DNA of 64,000 nt, taken from contig JAGMCR010000013.1 of assembly GCA_023129115.1 (NCBI GenBank), positions 1 through 64,000 on the forward strand. Direction: 5' to 3'. Positions 1-7,776 of the stretch are shown piece after piece (the stretch's first letter is position 1; the number at the start of each line of letters is the position of its first letter). This DNA is from Candidatus Iainarchaeum sp. GTDB lineage: Archaea > B1Sed10-29 > WALL01. The notes beneath the pieces were generated by a model. It did not search any database, was not told the origin of the DNA, and saw nothing but the letters and a program-made list of their open reading frames with translations. The position numbers were made by a program, and so were the translations under genes.

Positions 1-22
1 GGGGGGGGGGGGGGGGGGGGGG
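1..22. other. Poly-G run at window edge
   Basis: Twenty-two consecutive G residues open the window. Nothing else in the window resembles this. It may be a contig-end or sequencing artefact rather than genomic sequence. Confidence 0.6.
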
Positions 23-50
23 TCATTGTTTCCCCCCTAGCGGGCGTGGT

Positions 51-225
51 CCTCTGCTGCGCACTGGCTCTCAGGAGGGGGTGTGGCGGAGCTCCAGCAA
101 ACGCAGGAGCGTGGGGCTCCTGTGCAGCAGAGGAGCCGAGGGTCTAGGGGTCGGTTAGTGTTTGTCTTAGGGGAGGCCCAATACCCAGAGCCCGAGGAAA
201 CGGCTGCTCGCTGGTTTTTTGTTGT
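51..225 (+). ncRNA. Candidate structured RNA, unidentified
   Basis: No credible gene lies in the first 358 bases. Bases 51-63 pair with 121-133 as a 13-bp stem with one G-U. A competing hairpin (CAGGAGC at 104-110 with GCTCCTG at 116-122) and a GAGC/GCTC hairpin near 195-220 also form. I could not match this to RNase P RNA or another family. The strand is a guess and the 5' end may be lost in the poly-G edge. Confidence 0.3.
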
Positions 226-313
226 TGGGAGTGAAGTAGTCGGGTGTGCGCTGTCTGGGTTTTCTTCGTTTTTGTAGTCTTAAAAAAACCAAAAAAAGCT
301 GGTTGGTTTTAAA

Positions 314-336
314 GTTAGGCACTAGGTTTTATATAG
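314..336 (+). promoter_or_regulatory. GTTAGGCACTA word and TATA box
   Basis: The word GTTAGGCACTA (314-324) directly precedes a TATA-like box (about 327-335). The box is centred about 28 nt before the GTG start at 359, so the transcript is probably leaderless. The same word sits in the same place before the paralogous nucleotidyltransferase at 36455, which suggests an operator. Confidence 0.6.
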
Positions 337-358
337 CTCCCCGCTTCCCAACAAAGGC

Positions 359-1282
359 GTGGTATATGTGCGGAAAAAGAGGGTCAAGGGCCACGAGTAT
401 TACTACGAGGTCGAGAGCAAGTGGACCCCCAAAGGGCCGAGGCAGAAGGTGAAAAGGTATTTAGGGAAGGGAGTGATTGCGGTGGGGGGAGCTGACCTAT
501 TTGGCAGAGTCGGGGAAAGGGAGATTAAGAGGGCTGCGGCGCGTACGGGAGTGCCGTACGCCACCATCGAAAAGGATTACGTGCTCTCGTATTTCTTGGC
601 TGTGTTATCCACAAAAAAGTTTTTTGACTACGCCACGTTCAAGGGGGGGACAGCGCTGGCGATGTGCTACCTAAGCCACCACCGGTTCAGTGAAGACCTT
701 GATTTCTCGGCTAATCCAAGGAAGAGGAGGGGGGTAATCAAGGCGGTTAGGTCTGCGGCGGCCGAGCTCGGGCTGCACGTGAAAAAGGAGAGGGACACCA
801 AGCAGTGTTACTTGGCAAAGCTCCAGTACATCGGGCCAAGCGGCCACAAGGACAACATACAAGTGGACGTGCGCTTCAGGAAGGTTGCTCTCGCGCCAGT
901 GGAAAAAAAGCTCAAAGCAGGATACGAGGGAGTGCCGGCGGCAACCGTGAAGGTTTATGACTTGAGAGAGTTGGTCGCCGAGAAAATCGCTGCCATGGTG
1001 GAACGCGCGGAGCCCCGGGACTTCTTTGACGTGTGGTACATCCTGAAGCACAAGAGAGTGAAGCTAAACGAAGTTGGAAAACTAGCCCACGAGAAATGCA
1101 GCTTCTCCATGAAAAAAGTGTTCGAGGGAGAGGAAAAAGTCAAGTTGTTGTGGGAGAGCCGGCTGGGGAGACTGGTGGTGCGGGAAAAGCTCCCCCCGTT
1201 TGATGAAGTGAGGGAGTATCTGAACAAGCGGCTCAGCGTATTTCCAGGAAAGAAAGAAGGCTCTCGTCGCTCACGTTTTTAA
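359..1282 (+). CDS. AbiEii-like nucleotidyltransferase (toxin-like)
   Basis: 307 residues, GTG start. The family motifs KGGTAL (95-100) and SEDLDF (111-116) mark a minimal nucleotidyltransferase fold of the AbiEii/AbiGii toxin family, followed by the usual LRELVAEK and PRDFFDVWYI segments. AbiEii proteins are known to transfer nucleotides and arrest growth when not held by AbiEi. Residues 1-38 form a separate basic, Tyr-rich module (RKKRVKGHEYYYEVES) also found on the gene at 36455 and on both Fic proteins here. The gene converges on an AbiEi-like gene and overlaps its 3' end by 50 bp, unlike the tandem order of classical AbiE operons. The family call is strong; toxicity is inferred. Confidence 0.87.
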   Translation: MVYVRKKRVKGHEYYYEVESKWTPKGPRQKVKRYLGKGVIAVGGADLFGRVGEREIKRAAARTGVPYATIEKDYVLSYFLAVLSTKKFFDYATFKGGTALAMCYLSHHRFSEDLDFSANPRKRRGVIKAVRSAAAELGLHVKKERDTKQCYLAKLQYIGPSGHKDNIQVDVRFRKVALAPVEKKLKAGYEGVPAATVKVYDLRELVAEKIAAMVERAEPRDFFDVWYILKHKRVKLNEVGKLAHEKCSFSMKKVFEGEEKVKLLWESRLGRLVVREKLPPFDEVREYLNKRLSVFPGKKEGSRRSRF

Positions 1283-2039
1283 TCACTTTCCACTTCTTGT
1301 CGGCTTTCCCGTGCGAGCCCGCAAGCGGCTCCAGTAACACGTATTTTTTGTCGCGCTTGGCCACAGCCAAAAGTTTCTTCGGCACAGTCATGCCGAGCAC
1401 GTCCATGCAATAGCCGAGCCTCTTAACAAGTGTTTTGTTCCTCATCCTCAAAGCATAATCCACAAGAATCTTGACACTGACTTCACCTCTTGCATTGTGA
1501 AGTGCCTTGACGCACTCGCTTACGCCGAGGGAGTGCCGGGGCTTGTCAAAACAATCCACAATAGTCTTTTCTTTCGACGCCATGTTGACGGTTTGGCCGC
1601 CCTTGAGCTCTATTTCTTCCCAACCAAAAAACTTGTGCTTTGAAAGAGTTATGAACTCGTACCTCGTGCCCTGGAACTCAACCGCCTTTTTCTGCTTCAC
1701 GGCCGCAACGGCGACCACAACCGGGACCTGTTCCGTGAAACCATGGAAGTGCATTGCAGTAACGTAGGACACGTAGTAGGGGGTTATTAAGTTAGGCACT
1801 ATGTAAAGCGGGTTTTCACTCCACTTATCCACACCCGCCTCAAGCGGAAGAAAGACGTACTTACCCCGTTCCAACCGTTCTATCCATCCCTTGGCAGTCA
1901 AGTTCCGCAGAATCACATCTACAGCGGCTTTGCTACCCAAAATATCCCTGGCTTCACCAGTGGTAAAGACAGTCCGGCCACTGGCGCTAAGCCCCCCCAC
2001 AAGCCTTCCCTCTTTTTCACCCAAACTACGTTTTACCAT
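1233..2039 (-). CDS. AbiEi-like antitoxin/transcription regulator
   Basis: 268 residues. An N-terminal winged-helix region (RNLTAKGWIERLERGKYVF) is followed by the AbiEi C-terminal domain with GFTEQVP, KHKFFGWEE and ASKEKTIVDCFDKP. AbiEi proteins are known repressors of their own operon that neutralise AbiEii. I take ATG 2039 rather than an upstream TTG, because the paralogue at 37364-38185 starts at the matching point. The gene converges on the nucleotidyltransferase with a 50-bp overlap, so the mRNAs are complementary at their 3' ends. The codons for VPNL contain the word TAGTGCCTAAC (1791-1801), the complement of the promoter word at 314. Confidence 0.83.
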   Translation of the reverse strand: MVKRSLGEKEGRLVGGLSASGRTVFTTGEARDILGSKAAVDVILRNLTAKGWIERLERGKYVFLPLEAGVDKWSENPLYIVPNLITPYYVSYVTAMHFHGFTEQVPVVVAVAAVKQKKAVEFQGTRYEFITLSKHKFFGWEEIELKGGQTVNMASKEKTIVDCFDKPRHSLGVSECVKALHNARGEVSVKILVDYALRMRNKTLVKRLGYCMDVLGMTVPKKLLAVAKRDKKYVLLEPLAGSHGKADKKWKVIKNVSDESLLSFLEIR

Positions 2040-2180
2040 TTTTATCAACAAACCGATACAATATAACGATTTAGATATAAAAAAAGTAGTATATAAATGT
2101 TTGGGATATTAACACAAAAACCCAAGGAAGGGAAACCACTTTTCTGCAGCACAGGGGCCACGTGTCTCGAGGCGCTTAAA

Positions 2181-2279
2181 TCAGTCCCTTCCTAGGTGGT
2201 AGTAAATAGTCCGCAGTGGAATATCCATTTGCTTTGATATGTCTTTCACGGCCACGCCTTGCTCCCTCATCTGTTTCAT
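2181..2279 (-). CDS. 32-residue helix-turn-helix microprotein
   Basis: An ATG-initiated frame of 32 residues (starts MKQMREQGVAVKDISKQM) that is essentially one helix-turn-helix: a helix, the turn around KQMDIP, and a recognition-like helix LRTIYYHLGRD. The shape resembles the DNA-binding end of resolvases. It is divergent from the winged-helix gene at 2356, and repeated TATACTATTATA words fill the gap, which fits a regulator. It could also be the surviving fragment of a longer gene. Existence is inferred from sequence only. Confidence 0.5.
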   Translation of the reverse strand: MKQMREQGVAVKDISKQMDIPLRTIYYHLGRD

Positions 2280-2333
2280 TATAGTAAGTTTGAATATACT
2301 ATTATAAAATATTTTCTCTAGTATACTATTATA
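2277..2333. promoter_or_regulatory. Direct repeats between divergent HTH genes
   Basis: The word TATACTATTATA occurs at 2295-2306 and 2322-2333, 27 bp apart, with a related TTATAGTAA beside the microprotein start (2279-2287). The repeats overlap the likely TATA region for the gene at 2356. This is a plausible shared operator for the divergent HTH genes. Confidence 0.5.
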
Positions 2334-2355
2334 GCGCCTGTTTGAAACTTATTAC

Positions 2356-2607
2356 ATGGCTAAACCAAAGAGGCGGAGAAAACGAACGTCCATAGAACTA
2401 AAAAAGGCCATTCTCTCGTTTTTGGAAGAGGCCGAGTTGTGGTGTACGACTGGTGAAGTAGCTAAGGCTACTGGTTTGAATTGGTACGTGGCGGTGACTC
2501 ACCTGAGCCGCTTGAGGGAAGAGGGTGTGGTCTTTCATGGGAAAGTGGGTCGCCAACAGGAGTGGTGCCTGATGGAGAAGTATGAGCATGGGTTTAAGAA
2601 GCGTTAA
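2356..2607 (+). CDS. Small winged-helix protein
   Basis: 83 residues with a very basic start (MAKPKRRRKRTS), then a winged-helix pattern: helices ELKKAILSFLEEAE, TTGEVAKATGL and YVAVTHLSRLREEG, followed by a wing (VVFHGKVGRQQEWCL). This is a likely DNA-binding regulator. It is the first of three small same-strand HTH genes (2356-3104) with gaps of 9 bp or less. The target is unknown; the repeats upstream suggest autoregulation. Confidence 0.6.
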   Translation: MAKPKRRRKRTSIELKKAILSFLEEAELWCTTGEVAKATGLNWYVAVTHLSRLREEGVVFHGKVGRQQEWCLMEKYEHGFKKR

Positions 2608-2616
2608 TGGCCTAAC

Positions 2617-2850
2617 ATGGGTGTGTTGTGTTTGGCGGGGGTGTCAAAAGAGGGGGAAAGAAAGAAAATCGCGCTGAAGAGGTTTGGCGCGCCTTACAAA
2701 GTTATTCTTAAGCAGTTTTATACCCGGGACCAGAAGACAATGGATGAGATAGGGAAACTGTTTTCCATTGATGCCGCCACGATTCATAGGGATTTGCATC
2801 GCTTTGGGGTACCGACTAGGCGGCAAGGTCCCGGAAGAAAATGGATGTAA
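2617..2850 (+). CDS. Small HTH protein
   Basis: 77 residues if started at ATG 2617; a GTG at 2641 (MSKEGERKK) is also credible because homology-like content begins there. The segment MDEIGKLFSIDAATIHRDLHRFG is a clear helix-turn-helix of the homeodomain-like or resolvase type, with a basic tail RRQGPGRKW. It ends inside the start of the next gene (10-bp overlap), so the two are probably translationally coupled. Function beyond DNA binding is not known. Confidence 0.6.
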   Translation: MGVLCLAGVSKEGERKKIALKRFGAPYKVILKQFYTRDQKTMDEIGKLFSIDAATIHRDLHRFGVPTRRQGPGRKWM

Positions 2851-3104
2851 CAAAGGAGGAGCTCGAGTACCTGGTGGCTCGGGGCCTGGGCCTCGGCGAG
2901 ATTGCGTGGCTTTTTAGGGTGTCCTCAGCCACGGTTAGGAACGAGTGCGAGCGACTGGGGCTGGCTCCACCAAAGGGCTGGAAGAATAAGTCGAGCCCCA
3001 AAGAGATTATGGGGCGCGTGAGCCCGGCGCTTAAGAAAAGATTATCAGGAAAGAGGCGTAGCTGGGGGGTCACGGCCGGGCCGGGGAAGCTTCTGGGAAA
3101 GTAA
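2841..3104 (+). CDS. Small HTH protein
   Basis: 87 residues. LGLGEIAWLFRVSSATVRNECERLG is a helix-turn-helix much like the one in the preceding gene, which suggests duplication, followed by a basic low-complexity tail. The ATG overlaps the previous stop by 10 bp. The 3' end runs 35 bp into the convergent surface-protein gene. Probable DNA-binding protein with unknown target. Confidence 0.55.
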   Translation: MDVTKEELEYLVARGLGLGEIAWLFRVSSATVRNECERLGLAPPKGWKNKSSPKEIMGRVSPALKKRLSGKRRSWGVTAGPGKLLGK

Positions 3105-6100
3105 CCGTGTTTTCCTTCAGGTTGACTTCCACTCCCAACACTTCAAAGGCTTCGCCTTCAGGCTCTTCTTCCTCTTCTTCGGGTGTTGGGGGCGAGAGTG
3201 GCAAGACGCCCACTGTGACGCTGTCACTTTTGGTTTGGTTGGTGGGCGTATAAATCAGGAATCCCTTGAGTGTCGCGCTTGAACCTGAGCAAGTAACTTT
3301 CCATGTTGCGAATTGGTAGCCCCCGTTACCCGCGAGAGTTAATACGGTTTGTGGATTGGGATAACCATTCTGAATAGCACACGTGGGCGCGGTTAGGTTG
3401 AGGTCTACTTTACCACAGGTCACGTTTTCTTCGTTGTAGTTGGTTGCATAAACCCGCACTGAAAAAGGCGTACTCATCAACAATGGGTTGGGTGAGATTA
3501 TATCCACCGCGAGGTTAGTAAATATACTCGAAACGTTGACCGTGACGCTTTCTGCGGGGCCGTAGTTGAGCGAGCCGTCGACGCCGCGGATGTAGAGTTT
3601 TGAAACTCCTTCGGGCACGTTGTTGAACTCGTGCTTGTAGACTGTTTCGTTAGCCGCGCTGGTGATGGCGTCCGAGTAACTGGAGCCGTCAAACGAGTAC
3701 TGGAACTTAGTGATGTCCGAGTCGTTGGTGTAGAAGCTCACGTTGATGTCGTCGACAGTGTAATTCAGGTCACCCGTGGGCGCGGTAATGTAAGTCGTGG
3801 GGCCATTCGCGTCCACGTTAATCCAATTGTGTGACACGTTCTCGTTGCCTGCGTAGTCCACTGCTTTGATGTACAAGTACCGCTTCCCATCGCTCAACCC
3901 GCTGAAGGAGGCGGGGCTGCCACCAGGGTCAAGAGTCCAGGGCCCATTGTCTGTTCTTTGGTAGTAAGCCTTCACATCAGTCGCGCTTGAGCTATAGAAC
4001 ATGCTACTGCTACTTACCGTAACGTTGCTGTTGTTTCCTGGCGCGCCAATCGTGATATCAGGCGCAACGGTATCCAGCGTGATGTTGACGTTGACTGCGT
4101 TGCCGACGTTGCCGAGCGCGTCGTACGCACGCACGAAAAGCTGGTGGCTGCCGTCGGAGAGCGTGAAGGTGTGTGTCTCGCCGCTCTCGAATGTCCAGCC
4201 GCCGGCGTTGGCCTTGACTTCGTAGTAGTCGATTCCGGCCTGGTCAGTAGCAGAGTATTCGATTTTAGCGGAGCTAACGTTGTCGCCTTCCGAGGGTGAG
4301 GTGATTGTGGTCACGGGTCCGGTCGTGTCAACCGTGAAGTCCACTTCGGCGGTCTCGCTCCAGTAGGTTCCGTCCGTGCACTTTACGTAGAGCGTGTAAG
4401 TGTTTTCGCTGGTGATATTCGTGATGGATTGGGTTTTGGGTGTGCCGCTGGTGGCGCTGATGTTGCTGCTCCACGCGCCGGCGTCAATCTTGTAAGTGCA
4501 GTTAAGCGCGCTCTGCTGTGGGTCGCTGCCGGTGAAGTTGATCTCGTCCACGAAGCGGTGGTAGCCGCCGTCCACTGGGCTGTTTATCACGACGCTTGGT
4601 GGTGTGTTGGGGGTGGACGTAACGTTTATCCATACGTATGCCTGGCCGGACTCTGTGGAGTCCCACGCCCGTATTTTGAGGTCGTGTGTCCCGAAGGGTA
4701 AGCCGGTGAAGTTGTGGGTGTAGTAGGTGTCTGCCGTGATGCTTGTGATGCCGGTGTCTTTCCAGGTGCCGCTGTCCGTGGCGTGCTCGAATTTTTCGAC
4801 GTCGCCGTGTGGGGTCGAGAAGTTGACTACTACCCACGAGTTGGTTGTGGTGGTGCCGTTGGCTGGCGAAGCAATGTCGATTGTTGGGGCGCCGTCGTTG
4901 ACGTGCACGGTGACGTTGGCTTCTGGGCCTATGTTCTCGAAGAGGTCGACGTACCGCACGTGCAGAACGTGCCAGCCGTCAGTGAGGTTCTTGAACCCTG
5001 TGGGGGACTCGTTGGGGTCTGTGCACCACTGCCTGCCAAAGGTGTCGTTCCAAGTGTTGTTGTACGGCAGCGGGCAGTATGCGCCGTCGTCAAGCATCAT
5101 CAGCGAGTAGTTGATGTCCGTGGCGTTGGTGGTGTAGTACACGCCTATGTTGACGTAAGTGAAAGATGAGCCGTTGGCTGGCTCGGTTATTGTGATGCCT
5201 GGCGCGACCGTGTCCAGCGTGAAGTTGATGGTGTCGGTCGCGGTGTTGCCTACTTTGTCGTAGGCAGTAACGATAATCGTGTGCTTGCCGTCCTCGAGTT
5301 CTTGGTTTTCCGGGCTGGTCGCGGGGGCGATTTCTATTGTGTCGTTGCTTTTTATCTCGACCTTGTAGTAGTCAATCCCACTCCCTACGTCGCCCCCTGT
5401 CCACTGTACCGAGATGTTGGAGTCCGTGAGTTCGGCGTCGTGCAGTGGGTTGGTGATGTTGACGGTTGGGGCCGTGCCGTCGTTGACAATGGTTATTTGT
5501 TTTGTGGTGTCGTCGCTTGCGTAGTCGTCGTCCTTGACGACGAGCGAGACAGTGTACGTTCCTGTTGAGGTGTAGTTGTGGATGACTACTGGTGCCGGGG
5601 TAGTCGTTGTTTTTCCGTCGCCCCACTGCCACTCGTAAGTGGATATGGAGCCGTCGGGGTCAGTGCTGGCAGTGGCGTTGAACGTGATGTTGAAGTATTG
5701 CCCGCCCATGTCCCTCGTGGTGAAGCTGGCGGTTGGCACCTCGTTGGTCGGCGCGTCAACGACTGTGACGTAGCTCCAGTCGTTGTAGCACTTCCCGAGC
5801 TCTACTTTAACGTAGCGGAAGTCCGGGCTGTAGTCGCCAATCGTGTGAGTGCGCGTTGCCCACAACTGGTGGGGCCCGCCGCCCTTGCTGGTGTCGATGC
5901 TGGTCGTGGAAACGCTGTCCGCGAGCACCCAGCCGGTCACGTTGTTGGTGGAGGTATAGACCTTGAGTGTGTCTACGCAGCCGCTGCCGTAGCCGGGCTT
6001 GAAGTCTACGTTGATGCTGACGTTTACGGTTATGAGTGAGCCGAGGTCGTGGACATGGTACTTCTGGTACCAGTTGCAGCAGTCCTTTGTGCCTGCTGCT

Positions 6101-6765
6101 TTACAGTGTGATTCGCCTTGGTTGCTTGAGTAGCCAATGCCGTTGCCGCACGTGTCGCTCCAGAGCGACGTGTGGGCGGCCATTGGGATTGCCCCGCTGC
6201 CAGGGAGTGACGTGACGCTGGTGACCGTGTGGGCGTCCAGTGAGCCGGGCATGACTATCTTGATTTGGGCCAAGGGCTCGTTGGTGACGAGTGTGAACGA
6301 GATTTCGGAGTCCGGGTCGACAACGCTTTTTTCAGTGATTTTGTGGAAGAAGCCGCCGGCGGTTCCGTATACCTCGATTTTTTTGGTGGAGCCGTGGGGC
6401 GTGACCTTGAAGTCGAGCTGCGTGAGGCCCGTGGCCTCGACGCGAATGACGTGCTGGCTCTCAAGCCCACTGCATTCTTCGTTGGGGGCACACGTTATTA
6501 TTTTGTCAACTGGAAGTGTTTTTGGCTGCGGCGCAACTACTATTGGGGGGGGTGTGGGTTCCAGTTTTGGCTCTGGTGTTGGAGTGGCAGAAGGGGTGGG
6601 CGTTGGAGTCGGCGCCGCTTCCGGCGCCTGGATTTCTATCGTGTTCTCGACAGGGTTTACTTTTATTGTTTTGACGAGCTGGCCGAACCCAGGGCCGATG
6701 AAAGCGAATGCAGGAGTAAGGAGAATAATGGACACCATTAGTGCTATCAGGGTCCTCCTCAGCAT
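3070..6765 (-). CDS. Large secreted PKD/Ig-repeat surface protein
   Basis: 1231 residues. A Sec signal peptide (IALMVSIILLTPAFAF) precedes a Pro/Thr stalk (PTPTPTPSATPTPEP). A PKD domain follows around 350-430 (DPDGSISTYEWQWGDG). Then come about seven Ig-like repeats of the VxITxPxxG...DG.H.L.V.AYD..GN type, an acidic stretch EEEEEEPEGE and a short tail. NxS/T sequons are abundant, so glycosylation is likely. No C-terminal membrane anchor is seen. The start of the mature protein (KVNPVENTIEIQAPEAAP) and the C-terminus (VEVNLKENTVTFPEASP) resemble each other, which could reflect a pairing or assembly role. A TATA box near 6787-6796 suggests a leaderless mRNA. Probably a cell-surface or adhesion protein. 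Confidence 0.82.
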   Translation of the reverse strand: MLRRTLIALMVSIILLTPAFAFIGPGFGQLVKTIKVNPVENTIEIQAPEAAPTPTPTPSATPTPEPKLEPTPPPIVVAPQPKTLPVDKIITCAPNEECSGLESQHVIRVEATGLTQLDFKVTPHGSTKKIEVYGTAGGFFHKITEKSVVDPDSEISFTLVTNEPLAQIKIVMPGSLDAHTVTSVTSLPGSGAIPMAAHTSLWSDTCGNGIGYSSNQGESHCKAAGTKDCCNWYQKYHVHDLGSLITVNVSINVDFKPGYGSGCVDTLKVYTSTNNVTGWVLADSVSTTSIDTSKGGGPHQLWATRTHTIGDYSPDFRYVKVELGKCYNDWSYVTVVDAPTNEVPTASFTTRDMGGQYFNITFNATASTDPDGSISTYEWQWGDGKTTTTPAPVVIHNYTSTGTYTVSLVVKDDDYASDDTTKQITIVNDGTAPTVNITNPLHDAELTDSNISVQWTGGDVGSGIDYYKVEIKSNDTIEIAPATSPENQELEDGKHTIIVTAYDKVGNTATDTINFTLDTVAPGITITEPANGSSFTYVNIGVYYTTNATDINYSLMMLDDGAYCPLPYNNTWNDTFGRQWCTDPNESPTGFKNLTDGWHVLHVRYVDLFENIGPEANVTVHVNDGAPTIDIASPANGTTTTNSWVVVNFSTPHGDVEKFEHATDSGTWKDTGITSITADTYYTHNFTGLPFGTHDLKIRAWDSTESGQAYVWINVTSTPNTPPSVVINSPVDGGYHRFVDEINFTGSDPQQSALNCTYKIDAGAWSSNISATSGTPKTQSITNITSENTYTLYVKCTDGTYWSETAEVDFTVDTTGPVTTITSPSEGDNVSSAKIEYSATDQAGIDYYEVKANAGGWTFESGETHTFTLSDGSHQLFVRAYDALGNVGNAVNVNITLDTVAPDITIGAPGNNSNVTVSSSSMFYSSSATDVKAYYQRTDNGPWTLDPGGSPASFSGLSDGKRYLYIKAVDYAGNENVSHNWINVDANGPTTYITAPTGDLNYTVDDINVSFYTNDSDITKFQYSFDGSSYSDAITSAANETVYKHEFNNVPEGVSKLYIRGVDGSLNYGPAESVTVNVSSIFTNLAVDIISPNPLLMSTPFSVRVYATNYNEENVTCGKVDLNLTAPTCAIQNGYPNPQTVLTLAGNGGYQFATWKVTCSGSSATLKGFLIYTPTNQTKSDSVTVGVLPLSPPTPEEEEEEPEGEAFEVLGVEVNLKENTVTFPEASPARP

Positions 6766-7313
6766 TGTAATAATCTTTTGAGGAAAGGGATATATAAATT
6801 GTACTCACTATTGTACTCTTTTTTCAATAGCTTCCTGAATTCTTCTAGGTCTTTTACTGGCTCTTTCAATTTTTCGTTGTTCTCTTCCTCGACGATTTCT
6901 TTGAACAGCTTGTGTACTCCTTCGTCGCCAGTTTCTATATCTCTTATTAGCCTTACTGTGTTATATTCCTCTGATTCGACAGGCGGCAGCATTGTTTTGA
7001 CCCAGCCGCCAGAAGTCCCAGAGATAACGTACCTGCCACCTTCTGTTTTTACTGAAATAACTGAAATCAATTTTTCCGGTGACTCTACTCCAGTCGTACC
7101 CATCTTAATCTTCTTTTTTGGGGTTTCCTTGGGGTACTCCAGGGACGAGCCCGTGGCAAAGTCCACCTGAATTATTCTTGGGTTATTAGCCCCTGCCTCG
7201 ACGTAGTCTGGGTTTATCGCAATTTTGTGCCCAACGCCCGAATGCCAGGTGGGGGGCAACCTACCGTTCTTGTCTATTTCAAGAGTCCAGTGGGCCTCTC
7301 GCTTTTCCATCAT
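6759..7313 (-). CDS. Hypothetical protein upstream of surface protein
   Basis: 184 residues, no family recognised. It is soluble and charged: the first half is beta-rich with Gly turns (VISGTSGGWVKTMLP), the second is helical and acidic (IVEEENNEKLKEPVKDLEEF) ending FLKRLLQC. No signal peptide is visible. Its 3' end overlaps the surface-protein start by 7 bp, so co-transcription is possible, although the latter also has its own TATA box. Its TATA box (7336-7345) is shared with the divergent SRP RNA gene. Confidence 0.7.
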   Translation of the reverse strand: MMEKREAHWTLEIDKNGRLPPTWHSGVGHKIAINPDYVEAGANNPRIIQVDFATGSSLEYPKETPKKKIKMGTTGVESPEKLISVISVKTEGGRYVISGTSGGWVKTMLPPVESEEYNTVRLIRDIETGDEGVHKLFKEIVEEENNEKLKEPVKDLEEFRKLLKKEYNSEYNLYIPFLKRLLQC

Positions 7314-7333
7314 TACTCATTGTTTCTGTACAA

Positions 7334-7346
7334 ATCCTTATAAACC
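7334..7346. promoter_or_regulatory. Bidirectional TATA box
   Basis: CCTTATAAAC reads as a TATA box on both strands. On the minus strand it lies about 27 nt before ATG 7313. On the plus strand it lies about 27 nt before the SRP RNA 5' end at about 7367. One core element may therefore serve both genes. Confidence 0.6.
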
Positions 7347-7366
7347 TCTCTCCTCCAAACTTGTTT

Positions 7367-7634
7367 GGCGGGCTAGCCGGGGGGTCAGCAGTCCCCTGTA
7401 CCCCAAACCTGCTTTAGGGGGGGTGAATGCCGCTTGAGGGCTTCGGCGTCTTCGTTGGTTCCTTGTGGTGCTGTCGACGCTCTGTCCGCATTGGCGTTTG
7501 TATTATGCTAACCCGGCGAGGCGGGGAACCGAGCAGCCGTAACATGTACTTGCGCGCTTTGTGGGTCGCAGAGTTGAGGTGTCATGAGGGTTCAGCCATT
7601 GGGGGCTTCGTGTTCGAGGGTGGATGCTCGCCCC
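7367..7634 (+). ncRNA. Signal recognition particle 7S RNA
   Basis: The 5' part (GGCTAGCCGGGGGGTCAGCA, then TCCCCTGTACCCCAAACC) matches the archaeal SRP RNA Alu domain pattern of helices 2-4. The distal part contains GGCGGGGAACCGAGCAGCCG, the helix 8 region that binds SRP54. The ends pair (GGCGGGC at 7367-7373 with GCTCGCC at 7626-7632), closing helix 5. Length is about 267 nt, slightly shorter than the usual 300 or so. It is the RNA scaffold of the particle that delivers ribosomes to the Sec translocon. The exact 3' end is uncertain. Confidence 0.88.
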
Positions 7635-7698
7635 CCCACATCATTCACGCTAGCCACGCAGTGATGCTGGAAGGTGTCATCGCTCGCCACAAGGACTT

Positions 7699-7722
7699 GG
7701 GGGACGCCAATTGGCGTCCCCC
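7699..7722. repeat. 24-bp palindromic repeat, copy A
   Basis: A perfect 24-bp palindrome with half-site GGGGGACGCCAA. It is followed by CCCATAGGCCGGC, also seen after copy B. Related copies are at 40355-40378 and 44907-44930. It lies between the SRP RNA and the gene at 7777. Confidence 0.75.
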
Positions 7723-7776
7723 CATAGGCCGGCATCCCCCACAAAGCATTTATTCCCTCACTCCCTAGTCTTGTCC

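Noticed and set aside
2641-2850. Start of the second small HTH gene at GTG 2641
   Set aside because: Possible, but not decided by the sequence; ATG 2617 is kept, with the alternative noted.
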